DNA from: Parvularcula sp.
Lineage (GTDB): Bacteria > Pseudomonadota > Alphaproteobacteria > Caulobacterales > Parvularculaceae
Assembly: GCA_002704915.1 (NCBI GenBank)
Contig: PAIP01000027.1
Span: forward strand, 37,341-101,340
DNA: 64,000 nt
Direction of reading: 5' to 3'
Part shown: one piece after another, positions 54,540 through 63,656 of the stretch
Layout: each line of letters opens with the position of its first letter
Position numbering within the stretch: position 1 is the stretch's first letter
Program-made: the position numbers and the translations under genes
The notes under the pieces: generated by a model
The model's input: the letters and a program-made list of their open reading frames with translations, nothing else
Databases searched by the model: none
What the model was told of the DNA's origin: nothing

Positions 54540-54851
54540 CTATTTCGCCTGCTTCACGGCTTTGGTGATGAGTTTCAGCCGGCCATTGGCGCGCTTGATG
54601 GCTTCATCGAGATTTTTCAGCGTTTCCGCAACCTCGGCGGCCTCGGCCTCTTCAGCCTCCAAGAGCTCCTTGGCAGCTTTCAGCTCGGCCGCCAAAGCCT
54701 CAAGCCCATTTGCATCAGGCTTAATCCGGGATCCGGCGGCATTCCCGGTATCGCCCCCCCGGGCCATGAAACCGCCAACCAGCGCGCCGAGAATGAAACC
54801 GGCAAGCCCCAACGGCCATCCCACGGCGATCATCTGCATCAACGCGTCCAT
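54540..54851 (-). CDS. Hypothetical membrane-anchored coiled-coil protein
   Basis: 103 residues from the ATG at 54851 (MDALMQMIAVGWPLGLAGFI), with one Gly-rich N-terminal membrane helix and a long Ala/Glu/Lys-rich helix (LEALAAELKAAKELLEAEEA, and so on) likely to be a coiled coil. A longer reading from 54914 is possible but begins with an arginine-rich stretch. No family recognised. Confidence 0.6.
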   Translation of the reverse strand: MDALMQMIAVGWPLGLAGFILGALVGGFMARGGDTGNAAGSRIKPDANGLEALAAELKAAKELLEAEEAEAAEVAETLKNLDEAIKRANGRLKLITKAVKQAK

Positions 54852-54967
54852 ACTGCTAAGCCTCGCCCTTGGCCCGGCGCGCCGCGCATCCCGCACGAAC
54901 GCGCCGATTGCCATTTCAGGCCACAGAGAAGCAAGGGGCGGGCCAATTCTGTTTCAGAATAGCAAAA

Positions 54968-54991
54968 CCGCCCGCAAAAGCACGCGGGCGG
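54968..54991 (-). terminator. Rho-independent terminator after infC
   Basis: CCGCCCGC and GCGGGCGG form an 8-base GC stem with an 8-base loop. On the minus strand it is followed by TTTTGC. It lies about 30 bases past the infC stop. Confidence 0.85.
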
Positions 54992-55022
54992 CGACGCATT
55001 ATCCTTAACGCAAAAATGTCTG

Positions 55023-55562
55023 TTAGCGGGGCGCCATGACCATCATGATCTGACGGCCTTCCATTTTGGGATATTGTTCGACCTTGGCGATATCGTCGAA
55101 GTCGTCCTGCACGCGTTTCAACAGGTCCGCGCCGCGGTCCTGGTGCGCCATTTCCCGGCCGCGAAATCTCAACGTCACTTTGACCTTGTCGCCTTCCTCA
55201 AAGAAGCGCTTCATCGCCTTGACCTTAACCTGATAGTCGTGGTCGTCGATATTGGGCCGCATCTTGATCTCTTTGATCTCAACGACCTTCTGCTTCTTCT
55301 TGGCTTCAGCCTTTTTCTTTTGCTGCTGATATTTGAATTTGCCGTAATCGAGGATCTTGCAAACGGGCGGCGTTGTGCCGGGCGACACTTCCACAAGATC
55401 GAGGCCGGCTTCGGCGGCGATGGCGATGGCTTCGGACGTTTTCATGACGCCGCGTTTTTCGCCTTCCTGGTCGATCAGAAGGACCTGAGGGACGTCGATT
55501 TCATCGTTTATGCGCGGGCCCTCGGATTTGGTCGGGGCTGCGGCGTGGGGTCTGCGTGCTAT
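55023..55562 (-). CDS. infC: Translation initiation factor IF-3, AUA start
   Basis: IF-3 of 179 residues. The first residues read [20 protein letters not shown], where GPRIND is the standard IF-3 N-terminal block; [20 protein letters not shown] and the C-terminal [20 protein letters not shown] then [15 protein letters not shown] complete both domains. The start is an ATA codon at 55562-55560, six bases after GGAGAG; an in-frame TGA lies shortly upstream and no ATG, GTG or TTG exists before codon 40. An unusual start codon that permits autoregulation by IF-3 is well known for infC (AUU in E. coli). Confidence 0.93.
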   Translation of the reverse strand: MARRPHAAAPTKSEGPRINDEIDVPQVLLIDQEGEKRGVMKTSEAIAIAAEAGLDLVEVSPGTTPPVCKILDYGKFKYQQQKKKAEAKKKQKVVEIKEIKMRPNIDDHDYQVKVKAMKRFFEEGDKVKVTLRFRGREMAHQDRGADLLKRVQDDFDDIAKVEQYPKMEGRQIMMVMAPR

Positions 55563-55691
55563 GGACTTCTCTCCATCGGTTGCTAAGGGTCAAATCAGGT
55601 TAAATCTCTGCGCCCATTTCGGTGAGAAACGGTTAACCGTAATCCCAAAATGCGACAGGAGGGTGGATATATAAGGGTTTCGGCCCATCTA

Positions 55692-56678
55692 TCAACGGGC
55701 TTGCGCCGACAGCGGCGCGTCATCGTCCACCGGGACCAGGCCCATATTGTTGAGTGTCCGCCAGACGAAAACCGGCTCGACCTGCCCGAGGGCGCCGCTG
55801 CGCGGCCCGTCCGCCGCCGTCATAGTGACCACATGGCGGCCTACGGTTTCAAACGGGTCTGAGGCCGGGCGAATCACAACGCCTTCACAGCCGACGCTCA
55901 AGGCGAGCTGCATTTCCTCGGCGCTGTCGCTCACGAAAAAAAGCGCCTCACGGGCGAGCGCGGCAAGTTGCAAGTGGTCGGTCTTGCCCGTGAGGTCCAC
56001 AAGCTGCGGCGTCTCATGGGAGATCTCATCGCCGAAATTATGCAGCGACTTGGCGCCCGCCAGCACCGGCATGATTCCGGCCTGCGACATTTCCTTGGCG
56101 AGCCCGGCATAGCCCGCAGCGCTCCAGCGCCGCTCCGGCGCCTCGCCCGGCAACAAGAGGCCGAAGGGGCCCGAGATGCCGTACCAGCTCGGCTGCATAT
56201 TGGCGCTGTCCTTGCGCGCCGTCACCGCCCAGGAAAGATCCGGAAGCCGGTCGCCAATGGACAATCCCGCGCTCTCGGCAAGCCGATCGAAGCTCGGCGT
56301 TTTCGGCGCGGCGCCCTTCCCGGCCCGGCCTGAGGGTTCCGCGGAAAACCATTTCGGCCCGAACATCCCGAGCGCGCCTTTAAGGCGGCGCGCCGCATCG
56401 TCGCCTGACAGATCGTAGACTTTTTCGAACTTCGCCGCCTTGAGCTGGCGCACGAATTCCTTGCGCGCTTCGCTGTCGCGCATATTCGGCATGCCCGCCA
56501 CCTGATCGAAATAAGGCGACGCACGAGCAATGCGCTGCAGGCCCTGTGTCGTCAGCAGGCTGATTTTCGCATGAGGATGTTCCTGCCGGATCGCCTCAAA
56601 AGCTGCATCCGCCGCCACGAAGCCGGAGAGCCCGTCTGTCTTGATGACCAGAATATTTGAGTTCTTACGCCCTAACAT
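55692..56678 (-). CDS. Glycosyltransferase family 9 (heptosyltransferase-like)
   Basis: This 328-residue protein has the N-terminal NILVIKTDGLSGFVAADAAF characteristic of GT9/ADP-heptose transferases, and an ALFFVSDSAEEMQLALSVGC segment corresponding to the C-terminal ADP-sugar-binding motif. It probably adds a heptose or another sugar to lipopolysaccharide core. The expected (D/N)TG-x-H in the donor site is replaced by DSAEE here, so the donor is uncertain. Upstream is a GT4 gene on the same strand. Confidence 0.75.
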   Translation of the reverse strand: MLGRKNSNILVIKTDGLSGFVAADAAFEAIRQEHPHAKISLLTTQGLQRIARASPYFDQVAGMPNMRDSEARKEFVRQLKAAKFEKVYDLSGDDAARRLKGALGMFGPKWFSAEPSGRAGKGAAPKTPSFDRLAESAGLSIGDRLPDLSWAVTARKDSANMQPSWYGISGPFGLLLPGEAPERRWSAAGYAGLAKEMSQAGIMPVLAGAKSLHNFGDEISHETPQLVDLTGKTDHLQLAALAREALFFVSDSAEEMQLALSVGCEGVVIRPASDPFETVGRHVVTMTAADGPRSGALGQVEPVFVWRTLNNMGLVPVDDDAPLSAQAR

Positions 56679-56687
56679 GCCGCCCCA

Positions 56688-57869
56688 TTACGCTCTTTCC
56701 GCCAGCAGGTCGCGATAGGTTCCAAGGGTCGCTTCGCACATCGTCGTGGATGAATAAAGGCTCGCCGCCCGCTGCCGCGCCTTCTCCCCCATCACTTTGC
56801 GCGCATTCTCGCTCATGGTTGTTACCATATCGATCGCCCGCGCCAGAGCCTCGGCGTCGCCCGGCGCTGCGAGAAATCCGGTTTCACGGTCAATGACGGT
56901 CTCGCGCGCGCCGCCATGATCGGCGGCGATCACCGGCTTGCCCATGGCACCCGCCTCAACCGCGACGCGGCCAAAGGCTTCCGGCTCCGTCGACGGAGAC
57001 AGAACCGCATCCGCCCAAGCGTAAGCGGCGGGCATGTCGGCGCAGTCGCCAACCATATGGATCATGCTGCTGACCCCAGACTCTTCAACCACCGTGCGCA
57101 GGCGCCGCTCATAGGCGTCCTTGCCTTGCGCACCCCCGCAAAAAACTAGCGTCAAAGCGGGGATTTGGCCAGTGGGCTCTGGCCTTGTTTGGCACGCCAT
57201 CAGCGCCGAAATCGCCGCGACCGCCGTTTCATGCCCCTTCCAGGCGGTCAGCCGCGCCGGGAGCAGCAATTTAAAACCGGTGTTTTCCCCAAGCCCCCAG
57301 GCGCGCGCGAGGTCGTTAACCCTGTCGGCGGAAATCTTTTTCGGATCAAAGAGATCCACATCAACTCCGCGGGGAATGACGGTGATCCGGCTCGCGTCAA
57401 TCGCGCCGAGCCCTGCGATCCGATCGGCGGTGAAATGCGAATTGGCGATGATGCGGTCGCCCCGCAACATGGACGAATTGTAAAACCGTTTGACCGGCCC
57501 AGCCGCCTTGTAAGCGCCGTGATAGGTGGTGACGAAGGCGGTTCCCGTGCGCCGGGCGGCCCAAGAGGCGCTCCAGGCGGGCGCCCGCGAGCGCGCATGC
57601 AGAATATCCACATTCTCACGCGCGATGATTTCCGACAAAACCCCGGCATTCATCCACATGATCAGCGGGTTTTTCGAGGCGGCGCGGCCATGGATAATCT
57701 CGCCGCCGGCATTTTTGATCGCCTCTTCGAGCCGCCCCCCCTCGGTGAAGACCAGCGCCCGCCCGCCGCTTTTCACGACGGCGTCGGCGATTTCCAGCGT
57801 CGTACGCTCGGCCCCGCCGGCGTTAAGACGGGGAACGACCTGCAGGATGGTTTTTTCAAAGCGAGTCAT
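56688..57869 (-). CDS. Glycosyltransferase family 4
   Basis: A 393-residue GT-B enzyme, from the ATG at 57869 (MTRFEKTILQVVPRLNAGGA). RLNAGGAERTTLEIADAVVK, PRGVDVDLFDP, LLLPARLTAWKGHE and SPSTEPEAFGRVAVEAGAMG are GT4 landmarks, with the E-x7-E donor site in the last. It transfers a sugar from a nucleotide donor, probably in envelope polysaccharide synthesis. An alternative start at 57938 overlaps the divergent GH13 region. Confidence 0.88.
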   Translation of the reverse strand: MTRFEKTILQVVPRLNAGGAERTTLEIADAVVKSGGRALVFTEGGRLEEAIKNAGGEIIHGRAASKNPLIMWMNAGVLSEIIARENVDILHARSRAPAWSASWAARRTGTAFVTTYHGAYKAAGPVKRFYNSSMLRGDRIIANSHFTADRIAGLGAIDASRITVIPRGVDVDLFDPKKISADRVNDLARAWGLGENTGFKLLLPARLTAWKGHETAVAAISALMACQTRPEPTGQIPALTLVFCGGAQGKDAYERRLRTVVEESGVSSMIHMVGDCADMPAAYAWADAVLSPSTEPEAFGRVAVEAGAMGKPVIAADHGGARETVIDRETGFLAAPGDAEALARAIDMVTTMSENARKVMGEKARQRAASLYSSTTMCEATLGTYRDLLAERA

Positions 57870-57947
57870 CGGTAAGCGATCATAGCCGTGTTCTTTCGCC
57901 CGCAAAGCCGATTGACGCAGGTCAGCGGCGCGCGCCATCTAGCCCCC

Positions 57948-59558
57948 ATGAGCGGCGATCGCCAGCACCCAACACCATGGCCTGAAGGCGCGGTGATCTA
58001 TCAGATCTATCCGCGCAGCTTTCGCGATTCCGACGGCGACGGCATCGGCGATCTTAAAGGGATTGCGGAAAAACTTGGCCATGTGGCCGATCTCGGGGTC
58101 GACGCCGTCTGGCTCTCTCCGTTTTTCACATCGCCCATGCGAGATTTCGGCTATGACGTCGCCAACTATTGCGATGTCGACCCGCTCTTCGGAACGCTTA
58201 CCGATTTCGATGCATTGCTCGACCAGTCGCATAAGCTTGGCCTGAAGGTCATCATCGATCAGGTTTACGCGCACACCTCGGACCAGCATCCCTGGTTCGC
58301 CGAGAGTCGTCAGGATCGCACCAATTCCAAAGCCAACTGGTATGTGTGGGGCGATCCAAAACCTGACGGGTCGCCGCCCAATAACTGGATGTCGGTTTTC
58401 GGCGGCGTGTCATGGGAATGGGACGCGCGGCGCAGGCAATATTATCTGCACAATTTCCTGACGAGCCAGCCGGGCTTAAATGTTCACAACAGCCAAGTTC
58501 AGGATGCGCTCCTCGATGTGACGCGCTTCTGGCTCGATCGCGGCGTAGACGGCTTTCGCCTCGATGCGCTCAATTTCGCAATGCACGATCCCGAATTGCG
58601 CGACAATCCCCCGGTGAATTATGGCGCGCAAACGCCGTCACGGCCCTTCGACTTTCAGAACCATCTCTACAATCAATCGCATCCCGACATCCCAAAATTT
58701 CTCAACCGCATTCGCGCCGTCACCGATGAATATCCGAATATCTTCACCGTAGCGGAAGTTGTGGGACCGCGCCCGCTTGACGAAATGAAGGCGTTCACGG
58801 CGGGCGATGCGCATCTCACCACCGCCTATAATTTCGATTTTCTCTATGCGGATGAAATGACGCCGGCGCTGGTCAAACGCTCTTTGTCCGGCTGGCCGGG
58901 CGCTGAGGGCGAAGCGCTTCCGTCATGGGCGTTTTCCAATCACGACGCGCCGCGCTGCATTTCCCGCTGGGCTAAAGGCGCAGATCCAGTCCGCGCCGCG
59001 AAGCTTTACCTCCTCCTGCTTCTCTCCTTGCGCGGATACATCTTTCTCTATCAGGGCGAGGAGCTGGGCCTGCCCCAGGCTGAGGTTCCGTTTGAAGCTT
59101 TGCAGGACCCTGAGGCCATCGCCAACTGGCCGGCGACGCTGGGCCGCGACGGGGCGAGAACGCCCATGCCGTGGGAGAAAGCGGCGAATTGTGGAGGATT
59201 TACCATGGGAATCCCGTGGCTTCCCATGGATGACCGCCACATCGCGCTTGCCGCCGACGCGCAGGCCTCCGATCCCGCGGCGGTTCTGAATTTCGCGAAA
59301 GACGCCATCGCCTTGCGCCGATCCTCATCCGCCCTGAGACAGGGGGGCCTCTCCTTTCTGGACGCGCCGCAGAATATTCTCGCTTTCACGCGGGAGCATG
59401 ACGAAGAGCGCTTGTTTTGCGTTTTCAATCTCGGCGGCGAAGAAAGCATCCTGCCGGATCGTCTTAGGCCGCAGGGCGTCATCCGCCTCGCCACAGGCGT
59501 TAACCCGGAAAGCGGGCCAGACATGCTTCCCGGCCTTTCCGGCTTCATTGCCTCATAA
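57948..59558 (+). CDS. GH13 alpha-glucosidase (oligo-1,6-glucosidase type)
   Basis: This 536-residue TIM barrel carries the GH13 conserved regions: region I DQVYAHTSDQHPWF, II GVDGFRLDALNFAM (nucleophile Asp), III TVAEVVG (acid/base Glu), IV FSNHDAPR (stabilising Asp). GDGIGDLKGIAEKL at the start is typical of alpha-glucosidases that act on maltose or isomaltose-type oligosaccharides. No signal peptide is visible, so cytoplasmic. The start is the ATG at 57948 (MSGDRQHPTPW). Confidence 0.92.
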   Translation: MSGDRQHPTPWPEGAVIYQIYPRSFRDSDGDGIGDLKGIAEKLGHVADLGVDAVWLSPFFTSPMRDFGYDVANYCDVDPLFGTLTDFDALLDQSHKLGLKVIIDQVYAHTSDQHPWFAESRQDRTNSKANWYVWGDPKPDGSPPNNWMSVFGGVSWEWDARRRQYYLHNFLTSQPGLNVHNSQVQDALLDVTRFWLDRGVDGFRLDALNFAMHDPELRDNPPVNYGAQTPSRPFDFQNHLYNQSHPDIPKFLNRIRAVTDEYPNIFTVAEVVGPRPLDEMKAFTAGDAHLTTAYNFDFLYADEMTPALVKRSLSGWPGAEGEALPSWAFSNHDAPRCISRWAKGADPVRAAKLYLLLLLSLRGYIFLYQGEELGLPQAEVPFEALQDPEAIANWPATLGRDGARTPMPWEKAANCGGFTMGIPWLPMDDRHIALAADAQASDPAAVLNFAKDAIALRRSSSALRQGGLSFLDAPQNILAFTREHDEERLFCVFNLGGEESILPDRLRPQGVIRLATGVNPESGPDMLPGLSGFIAS

Positions 59559-59628
59559 ACAATGCAAACGGTTGGCCTTTGCGCCGGATGCCGCCATATA
59601 GGCTGGCGGGGCAAATGAAGGATATGCG

Positions 59629-60603
59629 GTGAAAACCGTTCTGATCACCGGGGCGGCCGGGTTTATCGGCTTTCATACGACGGCGCGCCTGGCGCAAGCC
59701 GGGTGGCGCGTTATTGGCGCAGATAATTTCAATGATTATTACAATGCAGAGCTGAAACGCGCCCGTGTAAAAGCGCTGGGCGATAATGCAACCGTACATG
59801 AAATCGACATCGCCGACGCGGACGCCTTTTCAAAACTTGTTCAGGAGACGACGCCGGAGGTCGTCATCCATCTCGCGGCGCAGGCGGGCGTGCGTTATTC
59901 TCTCGAAAATCCCTTCGCCTATGCGCATTCCAATCTAAACGGTCACCTCTCCGTTCTTGAAGCCTGTCGCCATGCGAAGGGCCTGTCGCATCTCATCTAC
60001 GCCTCTTCGAGTTCGGTTTACGGCGGCAACACAAAAACGCCGTTCAGCGAAACCGATCCTGTGGACGCGCCGGTCTCGCTCTACGCCGCCACCAAGCGCG
60101 CCGACGAATTGATGAGTTCGACCTACGCCCATCTTTACGGGATCAAGCAGATTGGCCTGCGTTTCTTCACGGTTTACGGACCCTGGGGCCGGCCGGACAT
60201 GGCCTATTGGACGTTTACGGACAAAATCCTCAAAGGCGAAGCGATACCAGTCTATAACCACGGTGAAATGCGTCGCGATTTTACCTATATCGACGACGTC
60301 ACCGAAGCGATTGAGCGCATGGCGGGGCACGCGCCTGACTTTTCCGGCGAAGACCGGACGCACCGGCTTTATAATATAGGCAATCACACGCCTGTGCCGC
60401 TCATGACGTTCATCGCCGCGCTTGAACAGGCGCTCGGTAAAAAAGCCGAGAAACACATGCTGCCCATGCAGCCCGGCGACGTGAAGGAAACCTATGCCGA
60501 TGTGACCCGCCTCGCCGCCGATTACGGTTTCAACCCGTCGACGCCGATTGAAGAGGGGTTGAAACACTTCGTCGATTGGCGCCTTACCAATCGCGACTTC
60601 TAA
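59629..60603 (+). CDS. NAD-dependent epimerase, UDP-glucuronate 4-epimerase-like
   Basis: A 324-residue short-chain dehydrogenase-type epimerase from a GTG. GAAGFIG (8-14) binds NAD; ASSSSVYGG supplies the catalytic Ser; YAATK is the catalytic Tyr/Lys. The tract GADNFNDYYNAELKRARV and RFFTVYGPWGRPDMAYWTFT is specific to UDP-glucuronate 4-epimerases (LpsL/CapI-type). It would supply UDP-galacturonate for envelope polysaccharide; this fits the two glycosyltransferases nearby. Confidence 0.9.
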   Translation: MKTVLITGAAGFIGFHTTARLAQAGWRVIGADNFNDYYNAELKRARVKALGDNATVHEIDIADADAFSKLVQETTPEVVIHLAAQAGVRYSLENPFAYAHSNLNGHLSVLEACRHAKGLSHLIYASSSSVYGGNTKTPFSETDPVDAPVSLYAATKRADELMSSTYAHLYGIKQIGLRFFTVYGPWGRPDMAYWTFTDKILKGEAIPVYNHGEMRRDFTYIDDVTEAIERMAGHAPDFSGEDRTHRLYNIGNHTPVPLMTFIAALEQALGKKAEKHMLPMQPGDVKETYADVTRLAADYGFNPSTPIEEGLKHFVDWRLTNRDF

Positions 60604-60621
60604 GCTCCCGGGCGCACACGC

Positions 60622-62229
60622 TCACCCGAGCCACGAGGCCAGCGGCCCGCGCGCATCTTTCAGGATTTCCCGCGCCGCATTGCGCCCCGGCAGGCCGGTG
60701 ACGCCGCCGCCCGGATGCGCGCCTGAGCCGCAATGATAAAGCCGCTTTACCGCGCCGCGATAATCGCCAACCCCTAGCGCCGGGCGCGCGGCCCACATCT
60801 GGTCGAGGGTCATGGCGCCGTGAAAAATATCGCCGCCCATAAGCCCGAACTTGTCTTCGAGATCCTGCGGCGTCAGCACCATCCGTCCAAGGACGGATTT
60901 TTTGAAATTCGGCGCATAATTGTTGACCGTCTCAATGACATGATCGGCGGCCTCCTCGCGATAATCGCTCCAGGACTTGCCATCGGGCAGCTCCGGCGCG
61001 AATTGCTGGCAAAAGAGGCTCGCCACATGCTGACCCGGCGGCGCGAGGCTGTCGTCCACCGTCGATGGGATCAGCATTTCGACAATGGGTTTCCGCGACC
61101 AGCCATATTGTTTGGCGTCGGTGAAGGCGCGGTCCATGTAATCGAGGCTCGGCGCAATGATGATGCCTGAGCGGTGATGCTCGCCCTCGCCCGGCAGGCA
61201 GGTGAAATCAGGCAGCTCGGACAGCGCCACATTCATGCGCAAGGTGCCCGAGCCGCAGCGCCAGCCCTCCATGCGGCGCCGAAACTCCGGATCGAGCGCA
61301 TCCGCCGGCGTCAGACGTGTGTAAAGCAGCTTCGGATTGACGTTTGAAACGACGCGTGCGGCCGCAATCTCCTCCCCGCTTTCAAGCATTACGCCCGTTG
61401 CGTCTTCGCCATCGACCATGACGGATTTCACCGGCGCCTCGGTCGTGATTTCAACGCCTGCGGCTTCACACGCTTTTTTCATGGCCTGGGTGATCGCGCC
61501 CATGCCGCCGACGGCGTGGCCCCAGGCGCCCTTTATGCCGTTCACCTCGCCGAAAACATGATGCAGCAGCACATAGGCCGAGCCCGGGGTGTCGGGACTT
61601 GCATAATTGCCAACCACCGCATCGAAACCGAACACCGCCTTCACCGGATCGGAATCGAACCAGGCGTCGAGAAAGCTGCGCGCGCTTTTGGTGAAAAGAT
61701 CGAGCACATCCTGGTGAAGCTGACCGCTTCCCCGCGCTACGGGCGACAGTTGCGACGCAGCCTTGAGCGCCGCCGACATTCTATGTTTCGGATTGGGCGG
61801 CGTCTTCATGGATATGTCGCGCAGGACGTCGGCGACGGCGTCGAGGCGTTCGTAATAAGCCGGCAGCTTTTCGGCGTCGGCGTTGGAGAATTTGCGAAAC
61901 TCGCTCTGCGTTTTTTCAAGCCCGTCACCGATGAGAAGATAGCGTCCGTCTTCGGTGGGCAAGAAATTCGACAGGGTGCGGTTGAGAATTTTAAGGCCAT
62001 GCGCCTCAAGCCCCATCTCGCGAATGACAGCCGGATTGAGGAGGCTCACCGTATAGCTGGCGACGGAATTGCGGAAACCGGGGTGAAACTCTTCCGTGAC
62101 GGCGGCCCCGCCCACGACGCCGCGCCGCTCGCAGACTCGGACCGACAGCCCGGCGCGCGCAAGATAAAAGGCGCAGACGAGACCGTTATGGCCGCCGCCT
62201 ATGATGACCACATCATATTTGCCTGCCAT
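60622..62229 (-). CDS. Phytoene desaturase-like FAD-dependent oxidoreductase (PYROXD2-like)
   Basis: This 535-residue protein starts with the dinucleotide fold VVIIGGGHNGLVCAFYLARA (8-27), then VCERRGVVGGAAVTEE. Its C-terminus (YHCGSGAHPGGGVTGLPG) matches the PYROXD2/CrtI-related FAD oxidoreductases. Despite the carotenoid-desaturase resemblance, no other carotenoid gene is in the window. Substrate unknown. Confidence 0.85.
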   Translation of the reverse strand: MAGKYDVVIIGGGHNGLVCAFYLARAGLSVRVCERRGVVGGAAVTEEFHPGFRNSVASYTVSLLNPAVIREMGLEAHGLKILNRTLSNFLPTEDGRYLLIGDGLEKTQSEFRKFSNADAEKLPAYYERLDAVADVLRDISMKTPPNPKHRMSAALKAASQLSPVARGSGQLHQDVLDLFTKSARSFLDAWFDSDPVKAVFGFDAVVGNYASPDTPGSAYVLLHHVFGEVNGIKGAWGHAVGGMGAITQAMKKACEAAGVEITTEAPVKSVMVDGEDATGVMLESGEEIAAARVVSNVNPKLLYTRLTPADALDPEFRRRMEGWRCGSGTLRMNVALSELPDFTCLPGEGEHHRSGIIIAPSLDYMDRAFTDAKQYGWSRKPIVEMLIPSTVDDSLAPPGQHVASLFCQQFAPELPDGKSWSDYREEAADHVIETVNNYAPNFKKSVLGRMVLTPQDLEDKFGLMGGDIFHGAMTLDQMWAARPALGVGDYRGAVKRLYHCGSGAHPGGGVTGLPGRNAAREILKDARGPLASWLG

Positions 62230-62435
62230 GAAACCCGCCCCGCGCCTTTAAAGAGAAATGAAGCGCCAAGACCTATCCCCGCTCATGAGGAAAGGCAACG
62301 ATTCCGCGGCGGAGGTCACGGGGGCTGGAAGCATTAAAGCCATCAGTGCAGCGACCGCACCTGGACTTGTCTGCCACCATTCGCGGCTTTTTTTGCTTCC
62401 CTCTGGGGGATCGTCGCGAGGAACACCCCGCCGTT

Positions 62436-63581
62436 TTAATTGCCGAGATGCTTATCGAAGAACTTAACCATGACATTATAGGCGTCACGGGATTCGGGCG
62501 GGTCGGGATTGTAAAAGAACCCATGAAACAGGCCTTCCCAGACATGCAGCTCCGTCTCGACGCCGAGTTTCACGAGACGCGAATGTGTATAGACGGCTGA
62601 GCTGAGTTCGAAACCGCGCGTCGCCGTAATGATCTGCGTCGGCGGAAACTGCGAAAGCACTTCATCCGACGTCGTTGGCGCAACCAGCGGATCGCGCGCA
62701 TCGACTTCGGAGAGATACAGCATCGGAGAATAGACCGGCCCGCCATTTTCCGGCTTCTCCGGCGCCGGAAACGGGGCGCGGGCCTCGCCAATCGCGGCGG
62801 TCGTATAATTCGCATCGCCGCCGAACCCCATTACCGGCGGCGCAGATCCGGCGCAGTAAATCCCGACCGCGCCTGGCGCAGGCAAATCGTGCTTCTGAAA
62901 CCATGCGACCGCCATGCCCGTCAGCATGCCGCCCGCCGAACAGCCATAGATGCCTATATTTTCCGCCGGATAGGTTTTTAGAAGCTCAGCATAGACCGCC
63001 GCCACGTCCTCGCTTGCAGCGGGGAAGCGGTGATCGGGACCCTGTCTATAATCGACGGAGACCACGCGAATTTTAGCAAGGGCTGCAATCGGAACCGATT
63101 CAAGCTCCGCACAGGCCGGCCAGCAAGTGACAAAGGCTCCCCCGTGCAGATTGATCAGGACGCGCCTTTCATTTTCCTCGGACACGCCCTCTTCAGGAAC
63201 ATAGTCATAGACATGGACGCCGGCGATCTGCGTGTCTGTCTTCACGACAGGATAAAGCTCTTTTTGGCGGTCCATGTAAGCGCGCAGGAAAACCGGGACG
63301 CCATCGATGACTTTCCGCGACTCCGGGTCGTGAATCGCAGTCAGATGCTCCGCCAGATACGCTTGCCCTTCCGGGCTGAGGAATTCCGACACCGGCACCG
63401 TCATCGCCGGAACATGCACGGTTCCGTCGGGGTCGACGACAACCGTCGGGGGCGCTTCCGCTTCACCGGCCAGCGCACCCTCTTCTTCTTGGCAGGATGC
63501 GATCGTCGACAGGACGCCGAGCAAGAGGGCGCAATAGAGCACAGGCCGCACCCGCTGACTGATCTTTGAAAAATCGAGCAT
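62436..63581 (-). CDS. Alpha/beta hydrolase lipoprotein (HSL-like esterase)
   Basis: A 381-residue secreted protein with a signal peptide ending in the lipobox IASC (Cys30). It has the HSL-family oxyanion motif HGGAF near residue 144 and the nucleophile GCSAG near 214. The final catalytic His is in EGLFHGFFYNPD. Where HSL esterases carry the catalytic Asp, the text reads ATRGFELSSAVYTHS, with Glu rather than Asp as candidate third residue. It probably hydrolyses short-chain esters in the periplasm. Confidence 0.85.
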   Translation of the reverse strand: MLDFSKISQRVRPVLYCALLLGVLSTIASCQEEEGALAGEAEAPPTVVVDPDGTVHVPAMTVPVSEFLSPEGQAYLAEHLTAIHDPESRKVIDGVPVFLRAYMDRQKELYPVVKTDTQIAGVHVYDYVPEEGVSEENERRVLINLHGGAFVTCWPACAELESVPIAALAKIRVVSVDYRQGPDHRFPAASEDVAAVYAELLKTYPAENIGIYGCSAGGMLTGMAVAWFQKHDLPAPGAVGIYCAGSAPPVMGFGGDANYTTAAIGEARAPFPAPEKPENGGPVYSPMLYLSEVDARDPLVAPTTSDEVLSQFPPTQIITATRGFELSSAVYTHSRLVKLGVETELHVWEGLFHGFFYNPDPPESRDAYNVMVKFFDKHLGN

Positions 63582-63656
63582 GAAGCGTTCCTCCCTGTGC
63601 GCCGTAGAACCGGCCTTGGCTATTGCATTCCCTTGTAGACGCCGCGCCCGCCAGGA

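Noticed and set aside
62230..62435. Small open frames in the gap between the FAD oxidoreductase and the esterase
   Set aside because: No ribosome site, no recognisable product and ordinary composition.
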